Positions 39,381 through 49,235 of a stretch of 64,000 nucleotides of DNA are shown piece after piece. Origin of the DNA: Tabrizicola sp. TH137 (GTDB lineage: Bacteria > Pseudomonadota > Alphaproteobacteria > Rhodobacterales > Rhodobacteraceae); contig NZ_PKRQ01000005.1 of the NCBI RefSeq assembly GCF_002855575.1, forward strand, positions 1-64,000, given 5' to 3'. The position numbers and the translations under genes are program-made. How positions within the stretch are numbered: the stretch's first letter is position 1; each line of letters opens with the position of its first letter. The notes below the pieces were generated by a model that saw nothing but the letters and a program-made list of their open reading frames with translations, was not told where the DNA came from and did no database searches.

Positions 39381-40762
39381 CCGCCGATCCTTTCACGTAT
39401 CAGGGTTTGCAGGGCTGCAAGGTCGTTGGGCACGCGCGTCAACCGTTCGGGGCGCGTGAAGAGGTCGGCCATGCGCGGGGGCAGCGCGGGGCGGGTGCCC
39501 ATGGCGCCTTCGACGGCATCGGGGAATTTCGCCGGATGGGCGGTGGCGAGGGTGATCATCGGGGTGGTGCCCAGATGATCCCCGGCCACTTTCACGCCTA
39601 CGGCGGAATGCGGACAGAGCACCTCGCCCGTGCGGGCGAAGGCGGCGCGGATGGTGGCGGTGGTTTCCTCTTCCGAGCAGCGGCCCGAGGCGAAGGTGGC
39701 GCGCAGGGTTTCCATCGCGCCTTGCGAGATGTGGAAACCGCCCGCCTTGAGTTCCGCCATGAGCTGCGCCACGGCCTTGCCGTCGCGGCCATAGGCATCG
39801 AAGAGGGCGCGTTCGAAATTCGACGATACCTGAATGTCCATCGACGGGCTGATCGAGGGTTTGACCCCGTCCGTCACATAGGCACCCGAGCGGAGGGCGC
39901 GGTCGAGGATGTCGTTCTGGTTGGTGGCGATCACCAGTTTCTCGATGGGCAGGCCCATCTGGCGGGCGATGTAGCCTGCGAAGATATCGCCGAAATTGCC
40001 GGTGGGCACGGTGAAGCTGACGGCACGATGGGGCGCGCCGAGGGAGACGGCGGAGGAGAAGTAATAGACGACCTGCGCCAGAACCCGCGCCCAGTTGATG
40101 GAGTTCACGCCCGCGAGCCGCACGCCATCGCGGAAGGCGAAATCGTTGAACATGTCCTTCACGCGGGCCTGGCAATCGTCGAAATCGCCATCCATGGCGA
40201 GGGCGTGGACATTGGATTCGACCGGCGTCGTCATCTGGCGGCGCTGCACTTCCGACACGCGGCCATGCGGGTAGAGGATGAAGAGATCGACATTGGCGAG
40301 GCCACGGAAGGCCTCCATCGCCGCCGATCCGGTATCGCCGGAGGTGGCGCCGACGATGGTGATGCGGTCGCCCGTCTTGGCCAGCGCCGCCTGCATCATC
40401 TGACCGATGAGCTGCATGGCGAAGTCCTTGAAGGCCAGCGTGGGGCCGTGGAACAGTTCCAGCAGGAAATGATTGGGGGCGAGTTGCACCAGAGGCGCGC
40501 GGGCCTCGTGGCCGAAGCCCGCATAGGCCTTGGCGATGAGGCCGCGGAATTCGTCATCGCCGAAGGTGGTGCCGAGGAAGGGGCGCATCACGCGGAAGGC
40601 GATCTCTTCGTAAGGCAGGCCCGCCAGCGCCGCGATATCGGCCGATGCCATCTGCGGCACGGCTTCGGGGACGTAAAGCCCGCCGTCGCGGGCGAGGCCG
40701 GTCATCATCGCCTCGCCGAAGGTCAGGATCGGGGCCGCACCGCGGGTGGAGATGTAATTCAT
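39377..40762 (-). CDS. thrC: Threonine synthase
   Basis: The 461-residue PLP enzyme converts O-phosphohomoserine to threonine. The N-terminal motif MNYISTRGAAPILTFGEAM, the PLP-lysine segment LELFHGPTLAFKDFAMQLIG, VGATSGDTGSAAMEAFRG, and VPTGNFGDIFAGYIARQMG identify the long bacterial/fungal class. I start at 40762, because GAAGG lies 7 nt before it and only 1 nt before the ATG two codons earlier. It lies 10 bp from the surf1 stop, the end of the oxidase assembly operon, and is coupled to the M16 gene downstream. This arrangement (cta-surf1-thrC-M16) is common in Rhodobacterales. Confidence 0.93.
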   Translation of the reverse strand: MNYISTRGAAPILTFGEAMMTGLARDGGLYVPEAVPQMASADIAALAGLPYEEIAFRVMRPFLGTTFGDDEFRGLIAKAYAGFGHEARAPLVQLAPNHFLLELFHGPTLAFKDFAMQLIGQMMQAALAKTGDRITIVGATSGDTGSAAMEAFRGLANVDLFILYPHGRVSEVQRRQMTTPVESNVHALAMDGDFDDCQARVKDMFNDFAFRDGVRLAGVNSINWARVLAQVVYYFSSAVSLGAPHRAVSFTVPTGNFGDIFAGYIARQMGLPIEKLVIATNQNDILDRALRSGAYVTDGVKPSISPSMDIQVSSNFERALFDAYGRDGKAVAQLMAELKAGGFHISQGAMETLRATFASGRCSEEETTATIRAAFARTGEVLCPHSAVGVKVAGDHLGTTPMITLATAHPAKFPDAVEGAMGTRPALPPRMADLFTRPERLTRVPNDLAALQTLIRERIGG

Positions 40763-40772
40763 CGTCATGCCT

Positions 40773-41444
40773 TCAAACCGTCCGCTGCCTGATACGCCAC
40801 AGAAGATACGCTGTCATCCCCAGCCAGACGGCGGCGAGCGAAAACCACGTGATGGCGTAGTTCATGTGGTCATTGGGAATACCCGAGGAATCCACGGGCA
40901 TCGGTTCGATCTCGCCACCCGTTGGCCTGCGGGCGACAATAAATGTCGCCTCCGTGTTCAGGGCCTGCGCCATGGCCGCCACGTCGCGGGCGAACCAGAG
41001 GCCCGTGGCGGCATCGGGGGGCGGGGTGAAACCGTCCACCTCATCGGGCCAGTGCAGGTTGCCTTCGACCGTGGCGGGACCCGAGTCGCGCGGGGCGTCG
41101 CGGTCATCCTGCCGGACGAAGCCGCGATCGACGAGGATGCGGCGGCCATCGGCGGTTTCGAAAACCTCCACCACGCGGATGCCGGGGCCGATCTGCTTGC
41201 GGCTGACCAGCACGTCGAGATGTTCGCCGGTGAAGCGGCCCTGCGCCGTGACGGGAAGATAGCGGTCGGCCTGCGGGTCGGGCGCGGCGGGAAGGGGGAC
41301 GGGGGCATCGGCGATGCGGGCGTCGATTTCGGCAAGCACCGCCTCTTTCCAGGCGAGGCGGTTCAACTGCCAGACACCGAGCGAAATGAGGATCGCCCCG
41401 CCCAGAAGGCCGATCAGAAGGGGGATGATCATGCGGCGGGTCAT
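40773..41444 (-). CDS. SURF1-family cytochrome c oxidase biogenesis protein
   Basis: The 223-residue inner-membrane protein has a helix at each end (MIIPLLIGLLGGAILISLGV near the start, ending VWQLNRLAWKEAVLA; and NYAITWFSLAAVWLGMTAYL near the C-terminus). The periplasmic domain between has the SURF1 pattern YLPVTAQGRFTGEHLDVLVS, LVDRGFVRQDDRD and FTPPPDAATGLWFARDV. SURF1 helps insert heme a into subunit I of aa3 oxidase. It lies directly after the subunit III gene and before thrC. A strong hairpin occurs in the 107-bp gap from coxIII, so its mRNA level may be lower than that of the upstream genes. Confidence 0.9.
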   Translation of the reverse strand: MTRRMIIPLLIGLLGGAILISLGVWQLNRLAWKEAVLAEIDARIADAPVPLPAAPDPQADRYLPVTAQGRFTGEHLDVLVSRKQIGPGIRVVEVFETADGRRILVDRGFVRQDDRDAPRDSGPATVEGNLHWPDEVDGFTPPPDAATGLWFARDVAAMAQALNTEATFIVARRPTGGEIEPMPVDSSGIPNDHMNYAITWFSLAAVWLGMTAYLLWRIRQRTV

Positions 41445-41507
41445 GGCAACCTCGGGTCAAAAGGAAAGGCGCGCACCCGGTGGGGTCCGCGCCTTCCCGC
41501 AAGGGGT

Positions 41508-41529
41508 GGGGGGCGGGGCGCCGCCCCCC
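41508..41529 (-). terminator. GC-rich hairpin between coxIII and surf1
   Basis: GGGGGGCGG, loop GGCG, CCGCCCCCC is a perfect 9-bp stem in the gap. A second AAGGCGCG/CGCGCCTT stem precedes it (about 41465-41495). Neither has a U-run. They may attenuate or process the operon transcript. Confidence 0.5.
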
Positions 41530-41551
41530 AGGTTCGATCCGGCGTCAGGGA

Positions 41552-42352
41552 TCAGCGGCCCCAGACGTAGATCGAAGCGAAGAGGAACAGCCAGACCACA
41601 TCGACGAAGTGCCAGTACCAGGCGGCGGCCTCAAACCCGACATGCTTTTCGGGGGTGAAATGGCCCTTCATCGCGCGGATCAGGCAGACGCCGAGGAAGA
41701 TGGTGCCGATGATGACGTGGAAGCCGTGGAAGCCCGTCGCCATGAAGAAGTTCGCGCCATAGATGTTGCCGGCGAAGCCGAAGGCGGCGTGGCTGTATTC
41801 ATAGGCCTGGAAGCCCGTGAAGATGATGCCGAGCGCGATGGCGAGGGCGAGGCCGTTGATGAGGTCCTTGCGGTTGTTCTCATGCACCAGGGCGTGATGC
41901 GCCCAGGTGGCGGCGGCGCCCGAGCAGAGCAGGATCAGCGTGTTGATGAGCGGCAGGTGCCAGGGGTCGAAGGTTTCGATGCCCGCGGGCGGCCAGACGC
42001 CATCGACGGCGGGGCTGAGCGGCCCCATCGGATAGAGTGCGTGCTTGAAGAAGGACCAGAACCAGGCCGCGAAGAACATGACTTCGGACATGATGAACAT
42101 GATGAAGCCATAGCGCAGGCCGAGGCGGACGACGGGGGTGTGATCGCCGACCTGGCTTTCCTTCACCACATCGGCCCACCAGCCGAACATCACGTAGAGC
42201 ACGCCGACGAAGCCGATCAGACCCAGCCACGGCCCCTGCCCGTGCATCCACAGCACCGCGCCGAAGAGCATGAGGAAGGCCGACACTGCCGCCATGAACG
42301 GCCAGATGGACGGCGGAAGGATGTGATAATCGTGGTTCTTGGCATGTGCCAT
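41552..42352 (-). CDS. ctaE: Cytochrome c oxidase subunit III
   Basis: The 266-residue subunit III has seven membrane helices and the family motifs [13 protein letters not shown] at the start, [38 protein letters not shown]-like ([11 protein letters not shown]), [19 protein letters not shown], and [17 protein letters not shown] at the end. It is part of the aa3-type terminal oxidase in the cytoplasmic membrane, where it stabilises subunit I and guides oxygen. It lies after ctaG (22-bp gap). Subunit I (ctaD) is not in this window, which is normal for this operon type. Confidence 0.94.
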   Translation of the reverse strand: MAHAKNHDYHILPPSIWPFMAAVSAFLMLFGAVLWMHGQGPWLGLIGFVGVLYVMFGWWADVVKESQVGDHTPVVRLGLRYGFIMFIMSEVMFFAAWFWSFFKHALYPMGPLSPAVDGVWPPAGIETFDPWHLPLINTLILLCSGAAATWAHHALVHENNRKDLINGLALAIALGIIFTGFQAYEYSHAAFGFAGNIYGANFFMATGFHGFHVIIGTIFLGVCLIRAMKGHFTPEKHVGFEAAAWYWHFVDVVWLFLFASIYVWGR

Positions 42353-42374
42353 TCCGGTTCCCTCGCGTTTTTTA

Positions 42375-42944
42375 TCAGTTTACCGCGCCATCCGCAGGGG
42401 CGGCAAGCGCCGCCTGCTCTTCGGGCAGGGGTGTTTGGTAGAAGGTGTAGGAGAGCGTGATCTCCTTCACGAATGCGCCTTCCGGGTCTTTCACCATTTC
42501 GGGGTCCACGAAGAAGGAGACGGGCATCTGCACCCTTTCGCCCGGTTGCAGGACCTGTTCGGTGAAGCAGAAGCAGGCGATCTTGTCGAAATAGCCGCCT
42601 GCCGCCTCGGGCGCGACGTTGAAGCTGGCGGTGCCGGCGACGGGGCGGTCGGTGGGGTTGTAGGCCTCGTAGAAGGCCAGCGCATTTTCACCGATGCGCA
42701 CCGTCATCTCGCGCTTCACGGGGCGGAATTCCCAGGGCATGCCGCGTTCGGTGGTGGCGTCGAACTTGATGACGACGGTCCGGTCGAGGATCGTGTCGGG
42801 CGCGGCCTCGGCCACGCCGGGGGTGCCGCCGAAGCCGGTGACGCGGCAGAACCAGTCGTAGAAAGGCACGGCGGCGAAGGAGAGGGAGCCCATGGTCGCC
42901 ACCACCCCAACCAGATAGAGCGCCGTGCGGTTGTGACCCTTCAT
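42375..42944 (-). CDS. ctaG: Cytochrome c oxidase assembly protein CtaG/Cox11
   Basis: The 189-residue copper chaperone delivers Cu(B) to subunit I. It has one N-terminal membrane helix ([20 protein letters not shown]), a periplasmic Ig-like domain with [15 protein letters not shown], and the copper motif IACFCFTEQ (C-x-C). PVSFFVDPE is also typical. Its ATG overlaps the stop of the small CtaB-CtaG linker gene (42941-42944), showing coupling. It is conserved in place between ctaB and ctaE in alphaproteobacteria. Confidence 0.94.
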   Translation of the reverse strand: MKGHNRTALYLVGVVATMGSLSFAAVPFYDWFCRVTGFGGTPGVAEAAPDTILDRTVVIKFDATTERGMPWEFRPVKREMTVRIGENALAFYEAYNPTDRPVAGTASFNVAPEAAGGYFDKIACFCFTEQVLQPGERVQMPVSFFVDPEMVKDPEGAFVKEITLSYTFYQTPLPEEQAALAAPADGAVN

Positions 42945-43129
42945 TCTGCCTCCTCTGCCGCCAGTTCGGGGCGGACCGAATGATCGAAAGCCTGCATCGG
43001 ATCGCCGCGCGTGACCTTGACCACCGTCAGGGCGAAGACCAGCACGATGAACAGGGCGAGCGTCACCGCCACGCCGATATTGCGCCCGAAGCGGCGTCTG
43101 TGGATTTCATGTTCCGGGGGAAAGGCCAT
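42941..43129 (-). CDS. Small single-helix protein of the cytochrome oxidase operon (CoxF-like)
   Basis: The 62-residue protein has a basic N-terminus (HEIHRRRFGRN), one membrane helix (IGVAVTLALFIVLVFALTV) and a short acidic C-terminal tail. A gene of this type occupies the same spot between ctaB and ctaG in Paracoccus and Rhodobacter and is presumed to act in oxidase assembly or to be a small subunit; no activity is known. Its ATG overlaps the ctaB stop by one base (TGATG), and its stop overlaps the ctaG start. The longer open frame reading upstream into ctaB is not used. Confidence 0.75.
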   Translation of the reverse strand: MAFPPEHEIHRRRFGRNIGVAVTLALFIVLVFALTVVKVTRGDPMQAFDHSVRPELAAEEAE

Positions 43130-44061
43130 CACCAGCCCCCCATGCCATAGGGCCGCAGCGCGGCTTCCGCGAGGAAGGCCCCGAAATGCAGGAAGAGGTA
43201 GGAGAGCGAGAAGCGGAAGACCGATTTCTCGGTGGCGTAGCCATCCGCCTCGGCCATCGCCTCGTCGCGCCGCCATATGCGCCATGCGCCGATCAGGAAC
43301 CAGCCGTTCAGCGCGATGGAGGCCGCCAGATAGATCGGCCCGCCGATGGAGGTGAAGGCCGCGCCGACGGCGACCGGAACCAGCAGGATGGTATAGACGA
43401 GGATATGGGTCCGCGTCGCCTTGCGCCCGTGGGTCACGGTCAGCATCGGCACGCCGGCATTGGAATAGTCATCCTTCATGAAGAGCGCGAGCGCCCAGAA
43501 ATGCGGCGGCGTCCACATGAAGATCAGCGCGAACATGAGCAGGCTTTCGACCGAGATGCCGCCCGTGGCGCAGGCCCAGCCGATCATGGGCGGGAAGGCC
43601 CCCGCCGCGCCGCCGATCACGATGTTCTGCGGCGTGGAGCGTTTCAGCCACATCGAATAGACGACGGCGTAGAAGAAGATGGTGAAGGCCAGAAGCCCCG
43701 CCGCCAGCCAGTTTGCGGCCAGACCGAGCATGACCACGGCGATGCCGGACAGGGCCAGACCGACGGCCAGCGCCTCGCCCGCCGCGACCTTGCCCGCGGG
43801 CACGGGGCGGGATTTGGTGCGGCGCATGACCGCGTCGATATCGGCATCCCACCACATGTTCAGCGCGCCCGAGGCCCCTGCCCCCAGCGCGATGAAGAGG
43901 ATGGAGGCGAAGGCGATCACGGGATGCACCGAGACCGGGGCCACCAGAAGCCCCACCAGCGCGGTGAAGACGACCAGCGACATCACGCGCGGCTTCAGAA
44001 GCTGCACGTAATCGCCGAAGCCCGCTTCTCCCGGCTGTTCATAGGCGCGGATATCGCTCAT
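43129..44061 (-). CDS. ctaB: Protoheme IX farnesyltransferase (heme O synthase)
   Basis: The 310-residue UbiA-family prenyltransferase attaches a farnesyl group to heme b to make heme o, the precursor of heme a. The two Asp-rich motifs are visible: NMWWDADIDAVMRRTKSRP and, in the second half, FMKDDYSNAGVPML, with PHFWALALF between them. Eight or nine membrane helices are predicted. I start at MSDIRAY (44061), which is spaced correctly from GGGAGGA; the ATG three codons earlier is too close. It follows ctaC with a 73-bp gap containing a hairpin. Confidence 0.93.
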   Translation of the reverse strand: MSDIRAYEQPGEAGFGDYVQLLKPRVMSLVVFTALVGLLVAPVSVHPVIAFASILFIALGAGASGALNMWWDADIDAVMRRTKSRPVPAGKVAAGEALAVGLALSGIAVVMLGLAANWLAAGLLAFTIFFYAVVYSMWLKRSTPQNIVIGGAAGAFPPMIGWACATGGISVESLLMFALIFMWTPPHFWALALFMKDDYSNAGVPMLTVTHGRKATRTHILVYTILLVPVAVGAAFTSIGGPIYLAASIALNGWFLIGAWRIWRRDEAMAEADGYATEKSVFRFSLSYLFLHFGAFLAEAALRPYGMGGW

Positions 44062-44089
44062 GCGCTGCATTTCCTCCCGGTGGGGATGC

Positions 44090-44109
44090 GGCCCCGCCGC
44101 AGCGGGGCC
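44090..44109 (-). promoter_or_regulatory. Intercistronic hairpin between ctaC and ctaB
   Basis: GGCCCCGC, loop CGCA, GCGGGGCC is a perfect 8-bp stem 25 bp after the ctaC stop (in the minus direction). It lacks a U-run and may stabilise the ctaC mRNA end or reduce read-through to the assembly genes. Confidence 0.5.
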
Positions 44110-44134
44110 ATCCCTGCCACGCCCCCTCGGGCGA

Positions 44135-45025
44135 TCAGTTCGACGCCAAGGTGACCGGCTGCGCCATGTCGGCCGCCGAGAGGAGGACATCGCCCGCCTC
44201 GGCCTGGGCGACCCAGGCGGCATAGACCTCTTCCGACACGACCTTGACGGTGATGGGCATATAGGCGTGGTCCTTGCCGCAGAGTTCCGAGCACTGGCCG
44301 AAATAGATGCCCTCACGCTCGGCGCTGAACCAGAGCTGGGCGAGGCGGCCCGGCACGGCATCCTGCATCACGCCGAAGGCGGGGATCTTCCAGGAATGGA
44401 TCACATCGGCGCCGGTGACGTTCATCACCACGGTCTTGCCCACGGGCACGACAACGGCAGTGTCGGTGGCGAGCAGGTAGTGGCTTTCGTCATAGCCGTA
44501 TTCGGCAAGCTGGTCCTTCTGGAGCATGAAGCTGTCGAAGGCGATGGGGGTGGCCTCGGGGTCTTCGGTCACGCCGTTGTCGGTGTATTCATAGGACCAG
44601 TACCACTGCGCGCCGGTCACCTTGATGGTGATGTCGGCGGTGGGGATTTCCTGCTGCTTGAACAGGACGGGCAGCGAGAAGGCCCCGATGAAGACGAGGA
44701 TGAGGATCGGGATCACCGTCCATGCCACTTCCAGAGGCGAATTATGCGTGAAGGTGGCGGGCGTCTTGTTGGCCTTCGTGTTGTAGCGGATCATCACCCA
44801 GACGAGCAGCGCGGTGACGAAGATCGTGATCACCGTGATGATGATCAGGATCATGTGGTCCAGACCCTGAAGGTCGCGGGCGAGTTCCGTCGCGGCGGGC
44901 TGGAAGCCCATCTCCTTGGGCAGCGGTTGCCCCACCACCTCCAGCCCCTGCGCGAAGGCCGCGCCGGACAGAAGTGCGCCGAGGCCGGATGCGGCCACTG
45001 CTTTGAAAATGGTCGAATGACGCAT
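44135..45025 (-). CDS. ctaC: Cytochrome c oxidase subunit II (Cu-A)
   Basis: The 296-residue subunit II has a signal-like N-terminus ([14 protein letters not shown]), two membrane helices ([37 protein letters not shown]) and the periplasmic Cu-A domain: [25 protein letters not shown] (His ligand), and [17 protein letters not shown] with both Cys ligands, the Glu, His and Met. It takes electrons from cytochrome c to the aa3 center. It starts the operon; the gap to divergent tldD has an FNR box at 45186-45199. The start at 45025 gives the usual precursor. Confidence 0.95.
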   Translation of the reverse strand: MRHSTIFKAVAASGLGALLSGAAFAQGLEVVGQPLPKEMGFQPAATELARDLQGLDHMILIIITVITIFVTALLVWVMIRYNTKANKTPATFTHNSPLEVAWTVIPILILVFIGAFSLPVLFKQQEIPTADITIKVTGAQWYWSYEYTDNGVTEDPEATPIAFDSFMLQKDQLAEYGYDESHYLLATDTAVVVPVGKTVVMNVTGADVIHSWKIPAFGVMQDAVPGRLAQLWFSAEREGIYFGQCSELCGKDHAYMPITVKVVSEEVYAAWVAQAEAGDVLLSAADMAQPVTLASN

Positions 45026-45185
45026 GGTCTTTTCCCGTTCGAGTGCGCGGCCTGTCGCCGCTGCTTCTTTGCCCGCCTGCCGCCCGCAACAAGCGAGCAG
45101 ACGAGAATCCCGTTGTTTCCCGACCGCTTGAAACCATATTAGGGGCTGCGCGGCAAGCCAAACCGTTGCGGCAAAAGCGCGCCGT

Positions 45186-45199
45186 TTGACCCAGATCAA
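45186..45199. promoter_or_regulatory. FNR/FnrL-type box between ctaC and tldD
   Basis: TTGACCCAGATCAA differs from the consensus TTGAT-N4-ATCAA by one base. It ends 10 bp before the tldD ATG and lies 161 bp upstream of the ctaC start. A bound FnrL here could repress the tldD transcript or regulate the oxidase promoter in response to oxygen. Confidence 0.6.
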
Positions 45200-45209
45200 G
45201 GACATTGCC

Positions 45210-46631
45210 ATGACCGACGCCCCCTTCCGCCCCTTCGAGACGGCGCTGGACGAAGGGGCCGCGCTGGCCCTGCTGCGGCAGGCCACGGCGGAGGCCGAGG
45301 ATGGGGAACTGTTCCTGGAACGCAAGCGCAGCGAGGCGATCGTCCTGGATGACGGGCGGATCAAGACCGCCTCTTACGATGCCTCCGAAGGGTTCGGGCT
45401 GCGGGCGGTGAAGGGCGAGGTCGCGGCCTATGCCCATTCGACCGAGATTTCCGAACGCGCGCTGCGGCGGGCGGTGGATACGGCGCGGCTGGCCGTGGGC
45501 GCGGGCGGGGGGACGCTGGCCGAGGCGCCGCAGGGGACGAATGTGAAGCTTTACGGCGATGCCGATCCGATGGCGGATGCGACGTTCCCGGTGAAGATCG
45601 ACATGCTGAAGGAGATCGACGCCTATGCGCGGGGCCTTGATCCCCGCGTGGTGCAGGTGTCGGCGACGCTGTCCGCCGGGTTGCAGGAGGTGGAGATTCT
45701 GCGCCCCGAAGGGCTGCGGCTGGCCGATGTGCGGCCGATGGCGCGGCTGAACGTGTCGGTCATCGTGGAACAGGGCGGGCGGCGCGAACAGGGGGGCATG
45801 GGCAGCGGCGGGCGCTTTGGCCTTGCCGCGCTGATGGAGCCCGCCCGGTGGAAGCCGATGGTGCAGGAGGCGCTGCGGATCGCGGTGGTGAACCTTGACG
45901 CGGTGCCTGCGCCGGCGGGGGTGATGGATGTGGTGCTTGGCCCCGGCTGGCCGGGCATCCTGCTGCATGAGGCCATCGGGCATGGGCTGGAGGGGGATTT
46001 CAACCGCAAGCAGACCTCGGCCTTTGCCGGGCTGATGGGCCAGCGGATCGCGGCACCGGGGGTGACGGTGCTGGATGACGGCACGCTGCCGGATCGGCGG
46101 GGGTCGATTTCCATCGACGACGAGGGGACGCCCTCGGGGAAGAATGTGCTGATCGAGGATGGCATCCTTGTGGGCTACATGCAGGATCGCCAGAATGCGC
46201 GGCTGATGGGGGTGGCGCCGACGGGGAACGGGCGGCGCGAGAGTTTCGCCCATATCCCGATGCCGCGGATGACGAATACCTACATGCTGGCAGGGGCCGA
46301 GGATCCGGCGGTGATCCTTGCCGGGCTGAAGGACGGCATCTATGCCGTGGGCTTTGGCGGCGGGCAGGTGGACATCACGAACGGGAAGTTCGTGTTTTCC
46401 TGCACCGAGGCCTATCGGGTACAGAACGGCAAGGTAGGCGCGCCGGTCAAGGGCGCGACGCTGATCGGCGACGGGGCGACGGCGTTGAAGCAGATCCGGG
46501 CGATCGGGAATGATCTGGCACTTGATCCCGGTATCGGGAATTGCGGCAAGGCCGGGCAATGGGTGCCGGTGGGGGTTGGCCAGCCCACGCTTTTGATCGG
46601 CGGGTTGACGGTGGGCGGCGCGGCGGCGTGA
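45210..46631 (+). CDS. tldD: TldD-family metalloprotease
   Basis: The 473-residue protein has the TldD zinc motif [11 protein letters not shown], preceded by GPGWPGILL. The N-terminal half has the [20 protein letters not shown] pattern. TldD pairs with PmbA/TldE to make a small-peptide protease that processes microcins and antitoxins; the partner is not in the window. I start at MTDAPFRP (45210) with CAAGGA 7 nt before it; the codons upstream overlap the FNR box. It diverges from ctaC, the standard arrangement in this family of bacteria. A tandem palindrome array follows its stop. Confidence 0.93.
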   Translation: MTDAPFRPFETALDEGAALALLRQATAEAEDGELFLERKRSEAIVLDDGRIKTASYDASEGFGLRAVKGEVAAYAHSTEISERALRRAVDTARLAVGAGGGTLAEAPQGTNVKLYGDADPMADATFPVKIDMLKEIDAYARGLDPRVVQVSATLSAGLQEVEILRPEGLRLADVRPMARLNVSVIVEQGGRREQGGMGSGGRFGLAALMEPARWKPMVQEALRIAVVNLDAVPAPAGVMDVVLGPGWPGILLHEAIGHGLEGDFNRKQTSAFAGLMGQRIAAPGVTVLDDGTLPDRRGSISIDDEGTPSGKNVLIEDGILVGYMQDRQNARLMGVAPTGNGRRESFAHIPMPRMTNTYMLAGAEDPAVILAGLKDGIYAVGFGGGQVDITNGKFVFSCTEAYRVQNGKVGAPVKGATLIGDGATALKQIRAIGNDLALDPGIGNCGKAGQWVPVGVGQPTLLIGGLTVGGAAA

Positions 46632-46651
46632 CGGTGGGGCGGGGAGACCCC

Positions 46652-46770
46652 CGCCCTATGGTTGCAGGGTATGGCGGGGTGAACCCCGCCCTACGGTCGC
46701 GGGGTATGGCGGGGTGAACCCCGCCCTACGGTCGCGGGGGATGGCGGGGTGAACCCCGCCCTACGGCGGG
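46652..46770. repeat. Tandem array of a 35-bp palindromic unit (REP-like)
   Basis: Three 35-bp units (46652-46686, 46687-46721, 46722-46756) of the form CGCCCTACGGTCGCGGGG + TATGGCGGGGTGAACCC and a partial fourth unit lie head to tail between the 3' ends of tldD and tex. Each junction contains GGCGGGG-TGAA-CCCCGCC, a perfect 7-bp hairpin, so the transcript would fold as a row of stems on either strand. Confidence 0.9.
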
Positions 46771-46826
46771 TCACCCGGACCTGCCCTTGGACGGGGGGCT
46801 GTCTGCCCCGCCCGCCAGCCCGCGCC

Positions 46827-49142
46827 TCAGCGGGTGAATTTGCCTTTCAGCGCATCGGCGAAGGCATTGCCGCCACTGCCTGCCTTCGGCGCAGAGGACA
46901 TGGGGCCGCGCGGGGGCTGACCCTTGGGCGGGGCGGCGCGGCGGTCCTGTGCGGCCTCGCGCGCCTCGCCCGACTGGGATTTCATCGTCAGGCCGATGCG
47001 CTTCCTTGCCGCGTCCACCTCGACCACGCGGACCTTCACCACATCGCCGGCCTTCACCACCTCATGCGGGTCTTTCACGAAACGGTCGGCAAGCTGGCTG
47101 ACATGGACCAGCCCGTCCTGATGCACGCCGATATCGACGAAGGCACCGAAGGCGGCGACATTGGTGACGGTGCCTTCCAGGAGCATCCCCGGTTTCAGGT
47201 CGGAGATTTCGTTGACGCCTTCGGTGAAGGTGGCGGTCTTGAAGGACGGGCGCGGGTCGCGGCCGGGTTTTTCGAGTTCGGCCAGAATGTCCTTCACCGT
47301 GGGCAGACCGAAGCGGTCATCGACGAAACGCTTCGGGTCAACGGATTTCAGCGCCGCCGCATCGCCCATCAGTGCGCGGATGTCGCGTCCGCAGGCCGCG
47401 ACGATGCGGCGGGCGACATCATAGGCTTCGGGGTGGACGGAGGAGGCGTCGAGCGGTTCGGCCCCATCAGGGATGCGCAGGAAGCCCGCCGCCTGTTCAA
47501 AGGCCTTGGGGCCGAGGCGCGCGACCTTCAGAAGGTCGCGGCGGGTGCGGAAGGGGCCGTTCTGGTCGCGGTGGGTGACGATGGCCTCGGCCAATGACGG
47601 GCCCACGCCCGAAACGCGGGCGAGAAGCGGCGCAGAGGCGGTGTTGAGGTCCACGCCCACCGCGTTCACGGCATCTTCCACCACCGCCTCCAGCGATTTG
47701 CCAAGGCGGTGCTGATCGACGTCATGCTGATACTGGCCGACGCCGATGGATTTGGGTTCGATCTTCACCAGTTCGGCCAGCGGGTCTTGCAGGCGGCGCG
47801 CGATGGAGACAGCGCCGCGCAGGCTGACGTCAAGACCGGGGAATTCCTTGGCGGCGAGTTCGGAAGCGGAATAGACCGAGGCGCCGGCCTCGCTGACAAT
47901 CACCTTCACGAGTTTTTCGCTGCCGGGCAGGACGGCGAGGAGGTCGGCCACCATCTTTTCCGTCTCGCGGCTGGCGGTGCCGTTGCCGATGGCGATGAGC
48001 TGGACCTTGTGCTTCTGGATCAGTTGCGCCAGCGCCACTTGCGCGCCGCGCAGGTCGTTCTTGGGCTGGAAGGGATAGACGGTGTCGGTGGCAAGGAGTT
48101 TTCCGGTGGCATCCACCACCGCGACCTTGACGCCGGTACGGATGCCGGGATCGAGGCCCATCGTGGCCTTGCCCCCGGCGGGGGCGGCAAGGAGCAGGTC
48201 CTTGAGGTTGCGGGCGAAGACGCGGATCGCCTCTTCCTCGGCCCGATCCCGCATCTCGGCCATCAGGTCGAGGGTGAGGGAAGTGCGGATCTTCACCCGC
48301 CAGGCCCAGGCGGCGGCTTCGCGCAGCCAGATGTCGCCTGCCCCGCGCGTGCCGGCCTGAAGGACGGCGGCACAGGCGCGTTCGGCCGGGCTTTCGCCCT
48401 TGGGCGCGTCGGCGTCGATGTCGAGGTCGATGGCGAGGATGCCTTCGTTGCGGCCGCGCAGCATGGCGAGGACGCGGTGCGAGGGGGCGGTGGCCCAGAC
48501 TTCGGAATGGGCGAAATAGTCGGAGAATTTGGCCCCTTCGGTTTCCTTCCCTTCCACCACCTTGGCGGTGAGTTTCGCCACCTGTTTCATGTGGCCGCGC
48601 AGGCGGCCCAGCAGATCGGCGTTTTCGGCAAGGCTTTCGGCGAGGATGTCGCGCGCGCCTTCGAGGGCGGATTTGGTGTCGGGGACGGCTTCGGTGATAT
48701 AGGTTTCGGCCAGTTTGGCCGGGTCTGCCGCGCGGTCGGCGAGGATGGCGTCGAGGAGCGGGCCGAGGCCGTTCTCGCGGGCGATCATCGCGCGGGTGCG
48801 GCGTTTGGGTTTGTAGGGAAGGTAGATGTCTTCGAGTTCGGCCTTGGTCGTGGCCTTGAGGATGGCGCCTTGCAGGCTGTCGGTCATCTTGCCCTGTTCG
48901 GTGATCGAGGACAGGATCGCGGCGCGCCTCGCCTCCATCTCGCGCAGATAGGCGAGGCGGTCGGAGAGGGTGCGCAGCTGCGTGTCATCCAGCCCGCCCG
49001 TAACCTCTTTCCGATAGCGCGCGACGAAGGGCACGGTCGCGCCTTCGTCCAGAAGGCCGATGGCGGCGGCCACCTGCGCGGGCTGCGCGCCGATTTCGGC
49101 GGCAATGATCTGGGGGATGCGGCGGGCGGTGTCGAGGGTCAT
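46827..49142 (-). CDS. tex: Tex-family RNA-binding transcription accessory protein
   Basis: The 771-residue cytoplasmic protein has the Tex domain order: an N-terminal helical region ([22 protein letters not shown]), a YqgF-like RNase H fold in the middle ([16 protein letters not shown]), a helix-hairpin-helix block ([20 protein letters not shown]), and an S1 RNA-binding domain ([20 protein letters not shown], then [15 protein letters not shown]). A Gly/Pro/Lys-rich tail ends the protein. Tex affects transcription and virulence gene expression by binding nucleic acids. It is transcribed alone toward the palindrome array. Confidence 0.93.
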   Translation of the reverse strand: MTLDTARRIPQIIAAEIGAQPAQVAAAIGLLDEGATVPFVARYRKEVTGGLDDTQLRTLSDRLAYLREMEARRAAILSSITEQGKMTDSLQGAILKATTKAELEDIYLPYKPKRRTRAMIARENGLGPLLDAILADRAADPAKLAETYITEAVPDTKSALEGARDILAESLAENADLLGRLRGHMKQVAKLTAKVVEGKETEGAKFSDYFAHSEVWATAPSHRVLAMLRGRNEGILAIDLDIDADAPKGESPAERACAAVLQAGTRGAGDIWLREAAAWAWRVKIRTSLTLDLMAEMRDRAEEEAIRVFARNLKDLLLAAPAGGKATMGLDPGIRTGVKVAVVDATGKLLATDTVYPFQPKNDLRGAQVALAQLIQKHKVQLIAIGNGTASRETEKMVADLLAVLPGSEKLVKVIVSEAGASVYSASELAAKEFPGLDVSLRGAVSIARRLQDPLAELVKIEPKSIGVGQYQHDVDQHRLGKSLEAVVEDAVNAVGVDLNTASAPLLARVSGVGPSLAEAIVTHRDQNGPFRTRRDLLKVARLGPKAFEQAAGFLRIPDGAEPLDASSVHPEAYDVARRIVAACGRDIRALMGDAAALKSVDPKRFVDDRFGLPTVKDILAELEKPGRDPRPSFKTATFTEGVNEISDLKPGMLLEGTVTNVAAFGAFVDIGVHQDGLVHVSQLADRFVKDPHEVVKAGDVVKVRVVEVDAARKRIGLTMKSQSGEAREAAQDRRAAPPKGQPPRGPMSSAPKAGSGGNAFADALKGKFTR

Positions 49143-49235
49143 GTTCGTCCTGTGGCGGGGGTCTTCTGGGGGGCCGAGTCAGCGGGCCGCGACCATAGCC
49201 GGGCTGGCGGTGGGCTGCCAGAGTGGCGGGCCGCG

